Assembly (NCBI GenBank): GCA_020445805.1
Contig: JAGRFX010000017.1
Coordinates: forward strand, 1 to 36,803
Direction: 5' to 3'
Source: Rhodocyclaceae bacterium
GTDB lineage: Bacteria > Pseudomonadota > Gammaproteobacteria > Burkholderiales > Rhodocyclaceae
DNA: 36,803 bases
A program made the translations under genes and the position numbers. Positions 33,461-36,803 of this stretch are shown piece after piece. The notes beneath the pieces were generated by a model, which saw only the letters and a list, made by a program, of their open reading frames with translations, did no database searches and had not been told where the DNA came from. Position 1 is the first letter of the stretch. The number at the start of each line of letters is the position of its first letter.

Positions 33461-33489
33461 AAAAAAAAACGGGCGCCGAAGCGCCCGTT
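33461..33489 (-). terminator. Strong intrinsic terminator of the porin gene
   Basis: On the minus strand AACGGGCGC-TTCG-GCGCCCGTT forms a perfect 9-base stem closed by a stable C(UUCG)G tetraloop, followed by an uninterrupted run of Ts (the A-run at 33461-33469 on plus). It begins about 20 bases after the porin stop at 33510. On the plus strand only TTCTTC follows, so it would end the LolA-like transcript less well. Confidence 0.95.
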
Positions 33490-33509
33490 CTTCATCCGAT
33501 CGGGAACGA

Positions 33510-34511
33510 TCAGAAGGCGTGGCGGAAGCCAGCAGCGACGGCGGTCGAGCCTTCGCCGGCCTCTTTGGCCAGAACGCCAACGGCAGCGCCGTCGTCGTTG
33601 GTGGTGCGGTTGACAGCGACGTAACCGGTGGTGCGCTTCGACAGGCCGTGGGTGTAGCCAACCGAGAACGAACGGGAGTTGTTGTCGTCGCCTTCCGGAT
33701 TCAGAGCACCCAGAGCAACGTGGACGTTACCCTTGCCAACCGGGATGATGCCGCCGAAGTAGGCCAGCTTGTCCTTGTTGTCGTCCAGATCCTTGACCTG
33801 GTAGGAACCGGCCAGCTTGACGACGCCCAGGTCATACGAACCAGCGATGTAGTATTCCTTGGTGTCTTCGGAAGCGCCGTTCAGCTTGTGGAAGACGAAG
33901 CCAACGCCGATCGGGCCGGCCATGTAGCCAGCGCCAACACCCATCTTGTCGTCGTCGGTGCGGTCGTCGCCAGCCTGCGAAGCCTGGAACGAGTAGATGA
34001 CTTCAGCCATCACGCCGCCCATGTTGCCCAGGTTGTAGGTGACCGAGTTGTCCCAACGAGCAGCGGAGCCCGGGGTGATCGACATGCCGGCAGCGCCACC
34101 CAGGATGGCTTGCGGATCGACCGCGCCAGCGGACACGACGTCGAACTTGGCGGTGTAGTTGTAGCCCGGAGCGTACTGGCGGCCCAGGCCGACGGTACCG
34201 AAGCTGCCCTTCAGGCCAGCCCAGGCCTGACGGTGGAACTGCTTGGTCGAGCTGGGAGCGCCGGTGCCGACGCTGTAGCCCTGCTCGAGGACGAACACGG
34301 CCGACAGGCCGTTGCCCAGGTCTTCCGAGCCCTTGAAGCCGAGACGGGGGCCGGACAGGATGCCATCGACAACGCCGGTGAAGGTGGTGTCGCCAGCTTT
34401 GCCATAGCCAACGCCGACGTCGGCGATGCCATAGACGGTGACGTTCGACTGAGCGAAGGCCGGAGCGGCGACCAGGCCAGCCACGGCCAGAGCGATCAGT
34501 TTCTTCTGCAT
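33510..34511 (-). CDS. General porin, betaproteobacterial type
   Basis: The 333-residue protein has a signal peptide MQKKLIALAVAGLVAAPAFA, then QSNVTVYGIADVGVGYGKAG, the standard first strand of betaproteobacterial porins (Porin_4 family). RLGFKGSEDLGNGLSAVFVL, AWAGLKGSFGTVGLGRQYAP and the terminal FRHAF with final Phe are equally typical. It would form a trimeric 16-stranded channel for small hydrophilic solutes in the outer membrane. AGGAGA stands 6-7 bases before ATG 34511. Single-gene unit: own promoter candidate upstream and own terminator. Codon use is regular and very biased, as expected for a highly expressed protein. Confidence 0.95.
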   Translation of the reverse strand: MQKKLIALAVAGLVAAPAFAQSNVTVYGIADVGVGYGKAGDTTFTGVVDGILSGPRLGFKGSEDLGNGLSAVFVLEQGYSVGTGAPSSTKQFHRQAWAGLKGSFGTVGLGRQYAPGYNYTAKFDVVSAGAVDPQAILGGAAGMSITPGSAARWDNSVTYNLGNMGGVMAEVIYSFQASQAGDDRTDDDKMGVGAGYMAGPIGVGFVFHKLNGASEDTKEYYIAGSYDLGVVKLAGSYQVKDLDDNKDKLAYFGGIIPVGKGNVHVALGALNPEGDDNNSRSFSVGYTHGLSKRTTGYVAVNRTTNDDGAAVGVLAKEAGEGSTAVAAGFRHAF

Positions 34512-34590
34512 GTGTTTCTCCTCTTGGCTTTAAGTTTGGGGGCAGTAGCGGCACGCCCCGACTTACCTCTCGAATGAGAAGTTGCGTCGA

Positions 34591-34620
34591 TTTTGCGTAC
34601 TGGCTCACGGCCATTGCAAG
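34591..34620 (-). promoter_or_regulatory. Possible sigma-70 promoter of the porin gene
   Basis: On the minus strand TTGCAA (34620-34615) is separated by 18 bases from CAAAAT (34596-34591), matching 4 or 5 of 6 positions of the consensus boxes. It would give a leader of about 75 bases. Nothing else is recognisable in the 260 bases between the porin and the tamA gene. Confidence 0.35.
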
Positions 34621-34771
34621 GAAAACACCCGATTCGCGGGGCTTCCGGGGATCAGTTGTTGTACGGATGCAACAAGCACCCAGCTGTGGTGTGCAGGGCA
34701 CCCGCGATCCCGGTGCGTCGCGCCGAGCGACTGTTGCAGACAGGTTTCAGGGCGTGGGGCGCCAGGCCCGC

Positions 34772-36559
34772 TCAGAACGCGATCAGGATGGCGAAGTGGA
34801 GGCGAAAGCGGCGTTCTTCCTGACCGTAGGCCAGGTCGAGGGCCAGGGGTCCGGCCGGGCTCTTCCAGCGGCCGCCGACCCCGTAGCCGAGCAGGGGCCG
34901 ATAGGCACCGGGGTCGTCGACCGCATTGCCGGCGTCGATGAAGGCCGCGTAGCCAAAGCCGTTGTCGCGCCAATGGGTATACTCGGCGCTGGCTGTGGCC
35001 AGGTAGCGGCCTCCGACGATGGCATCGCCGTCGCGCACGCCGAGACTTCGGTACCCGTAGCCCCGGACCGACTGGCTGCCGCCGGCGCGAAACAGGAAGT
35101 CCTGGGGGATGCCGTCGCGACTGCGCGCGAAGGTCTTGCCGACTTCGCCCCTTAGCGACAGCACGTCCAGGCGGCCTACCGGCAGGTAGAACTGGAGCCG
35201 GCCGTAGGCGCGCGCGAAATTCTGGGTGGACAGCACGGCCTTGCCCGCCCCGCCGAGGCGGCCGTAGGCCACGAATCCGCTGCGCGGCTCGAGCACATTG
35301 TCGACTTCACGCCACAGCAGGGAGAGGTCGCCGGTCAATGCATTCTGCTCGCTGGTATCTCCGCCGTCCGGCTCGGTCCGCTCCCGCTGGTACTTGACGG
35401 ACACGCCGAACTCGCCCTTCGGGATGGGATAGGTGCGGGTCACGCCCACGGCTTCGCGCGACACCTTCAGCCCCTCATGGTCGGTGCGTTCGTGCAGGGC
35501 GCCGAAACTGTCCTGGAACCCGGCCGGATCGGGCGGCAGGAAGATGTCGCCGAAGGCCAGCAGCTCGCGCTGCTCGATGCGCAGGCCACTGACCAGGTGC
35601 CAGGCCTCGCCGAACAGGTTGGCATCCCGGTAGCCCACCTCGGTGCGATAGCCGTTGTTGGAGCTGAAGCCCGCGCCGAAGGTCAGGCGACGGGGCTTGG
35701 CCTCGCTGACCAGGACCCGAATCGGGGTGGCGTCGGCCTGGTCGCGGTCGCGGCTGATCTCGACCACCGCCGAGGCGAAATACGGCGTGTTCTGGAGCGC
35801 GGTCTGGAAGGCCAGCAGGCGGTCTTCGTCGTAGGGCGTCCCGGGCTTCGGCGGGTTGTAGCGCCGCACCAGCGACTCCGGGTAGTCGTTGAGCCCTTCG
35901 ACCGATAGCTCACCGAAGCGAAACCGGGGCCCGCTGTCGAGCTCGACCGTCAATGCCACCTTGGCACGCCCCGGATCGACCCGAGCGAGGCTGGTATTGA
36001 TGCGTGCCGCGGCAAACTCCTGCCGCGTCAGGACGCTGACCAGGCCGGTCTTGCCGGCATCCCAGGCCCGCTGGGTAAAGAACGCTCCCACCGGCAGCGG
36101 CCAGGTGCGGAGCAGGTCCGCGCGCAGGGTTTCCCAGGCCTGGGCGTCGAGCGGGCTACCGTCGCGCAGGGTAAGGTCGAAGGATTCGATGGCCGCGCGT
36201 TCGCCCGGCACCACCCGCAGCACCCAGTCCTCGCCGGACTCCTCGAGGGTGACCGTGGGCGCGAAGTAGCCCTGGGTCGCGAGCAGGCTCTCGACCTCGC
36301 CTCGCGCGCGCCGCACCAGCGCCAGACGCTCGGCCGGATCGGACCGGGCCTGGTCGTGCTCCCGGTCGAGTATGGTCAGATGCTGTTCGAGCAGGCCGGA
36401 GACGACATCGGGCGCCTCGAGCCGGACTGCCCCCAGGGCGCAACCGATGCCCGCGATCCAGGTCACCAGGGCCGCGCCCAGCCGACGGCGGGACCGGGCT
36501 CGCCGCGGGTCGCCCCCCGCGGGTGGCCTCGATCCGAGGAAGTACGCCGTAAGGATCAC
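34772..36559 (-). CDS. tamA: TamA-like outer-membrane assembly protein (Omp85 family)
   Basis: The 595-residue protein has an N-terminal signal ([19 protein letters not shown]), three POTRA-like domains (about 45-270; e.g. [20 protein letters not shown], then [20 protein letters not shown]) and a C-terminal Omp85 barrel with [20 protein letters not shown], the conserved (V/I)RGY-like L6 loop, ending [11 protein letters not shown]. TamA works with the inner-membrane protein TamB in moving outer-membrane proteins or lipids. No tamB lies downstream; the porin is there instead. GTG 36559 overlaps the fbp stop as GTGA. The region before the signal ([16 protein letters not shown]) is long and basic, so a later start cannot be ruled out. 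Confidence 0.88.
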   Translation of the reverse strand: MILTAYFLGSRPPAGGDPRRARSRRRLGAALVTWIAGIGCALGAVRLEAPDVVSGLLEQHLTILDREHDQARSDPAERLALVRRARGEVESLLATQGYFAPTVTLEESGEDWVLRVVPGERAAIESFDLTLRDGSPLDAQAWETLRADLLRTWPLPVGAFFTQRAWDAGKTGLVSVLTRQEFAAARINTSLARVDPGRAKVALTVELDSGPRFRFGELSVEGLNDYPESLVRRYNPPKPGTPYDEDRLLAFQTALQNTPYFASAVVEISRDRDQADATPIRVLVSEAKPRRLTFGAGFSSNNGYRTEVGYRDANLFGEAWHLVSGLRIEQRELLAFGDIFLPPDPAGFQDSFGALHERTDHEGLKVSREAVGVTRTYPIPKGEFGVSVKYQRERTEPDGGDTSEQNALTGDLSLLWREVDNVLEPRSGFVAYGRLGGAGKAVLSTQNFARAYGRLQFYLPVGRLDVLSLRGEVGKTFARSRDGIPQDFLFRAGGSQSVRGYGYRSLGVRDGDAIVGGRYLATASAEYTHWRDNGFGYAAFIDAGNAVDDPGAYRPLLGYGVGGRWKSPAGPLALDLAYGQEERRFRLHFAILIAF

Positions 36560-36803
36560 TCCAGGTGATAGGCCGTGACGCGTTCGACCTCATGGCGGGA
36601 GCCCATGATGACCGGCACGCGCTGGTGCAGGCGCTCGGGCTGCACATCCAGGATGCGCTCCCGCCCGGTGGTGGCGGCACCGCCCGCCTGCTCCACCAGC
36701 ATCGCCATCGGATTGGCCTCGTACATGAGGCGCAGCTTGCCGCCCTTGTTGCGCGACTTTTCGTCCATCGGATACATGAAGACGCCACCCCGGGTCATGA
36801 TGC
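36556..36803 (-). CDS. fbp: Fructose-1,6-bisphosphatase class 1, C-terminal part
   Basis: The open frame runs off the window end and gives the last 82 or so residues of FBPase: [40 protein letters not shown] with the substrate-binding YEANPMA motif, [20 protein letters not shown] and RHEVERV. The enzyme hydrolyses fructose-1,6-bisphosphate to fructose-6-phosphate in gluconeogenesis or the Calvin cycle. Start and about three quarters of the gene lie outside. Its stop overlaps the tamA GTG by 4 bases, an uncommon pairing of a cytoplasmic metabolic enzyme and an outer-membrane protein. Confidence 0.95.
   Translation of the reverse strand, partial: IMTRGGVFMYPMDEKSRNKGGKLRLMYEANPMAMLVEQAGGAATTGRERILDVQPERLHQRVPVIMGSRHEVERVTAYHLE

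Noticed and set aside
11827-36803. PEP-CTERM substrate gene
   Set aside because: No translated frame ends in a PEP motif followed by a hydrophobic segment and arginines. The arginine run in the chain-length protein is internal and not preceded by PEP.
1-36803. CRISPR arrays, tRNA or rRNA genes
   Set aside because: No regularly spaced repeats of 24-40 bases and no tRNA-like T-loop/acceptor arrangement were recognised while reading; intergenic space is too small for most.

Overview
The window looks like chromosomal DNA from a high-GC betaproteobacterium, most likely of the Rhodocyclales type (Thauera/Azoarcus/Zoogloea relatives). The basis is a general betaproteobacterial porin, a TamA-like protein, class 1 fructose-1,6-bisphosphatase, and above all a nearly complete exosortase A (XrtA/PEP-CTERM) exopolysaccharide locus of the kind known from that group. 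Genus is inferred from gene content only. About 26 protein genes are supported; no tRNA, rRNA or CRISPR array was seen.

Layout. 1-797: decayed left edge with an unidentified frameshifted remnant, a truncated IS3-family orfA and unexplained sequence. 798-4207 (minus): dTDP-L-rhamnose operon rfbB-rfbD-rfbA-rfbC with 4-base overlaps. 4332-5345 (minus): a GNAT/FemAB-like acyltransferase. 5494-11814 (plus): AMP-forming acyl ligase, PLP-dependent decarboxylase, oligosaccharide flippase and an asparagine-synthase-like protein without the glutaminase cysteine. 30264 down to 11827 (minus, about 18 kb): the XrtA operon, in transcription order export lipoprotein, chain-length regulator, tyrosine autokinase, outer-membrane beta-barrel, ATPase, DUF3473 deacetylase, FemAB protein, glycosyltransferase, exosortase A-EpsI fusion, glycosyltransferase, amidotransferase, two glycosyltransferases, O-antigen-ligase-like protein and a second deacetylase. 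The two long transcription units converge with 12 bases between stop codons.

30433-33350: a DUF1302 outer-membrane protein and an ABC ATPase (minus), divergent from a LolA-like outer-membrane lipoprotein-sorting protein (plus). No permease is present. 33461-36803 (minus): porin with a strong terminator, a TamA-like outer-membrane protein without tamB next to it, and the 3' end of fbp.

How it fits together. The rfb genes make dTDP-rhamnose. The glycosyltransferases assemble a repeat unit on the inner membrane. The flippase, chain-length protein/autokinase, beta-barrel and export lipoprotein would move and size the polymer, while deacetylases, acyltransferases and amidotransferase-like enzymes modify it. 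Exosortase A would process PEP-CTERM proteins encoded elsewhere. The most interesting part is the plus-strand operon: an activating ligase, an amine-generating decarboxylase and an AsnB-like protein that cannot release ammonia from glutamine together suggest an amide-forming decoration pathway. This is a hypothesis from gene content, not a demonstrated function.
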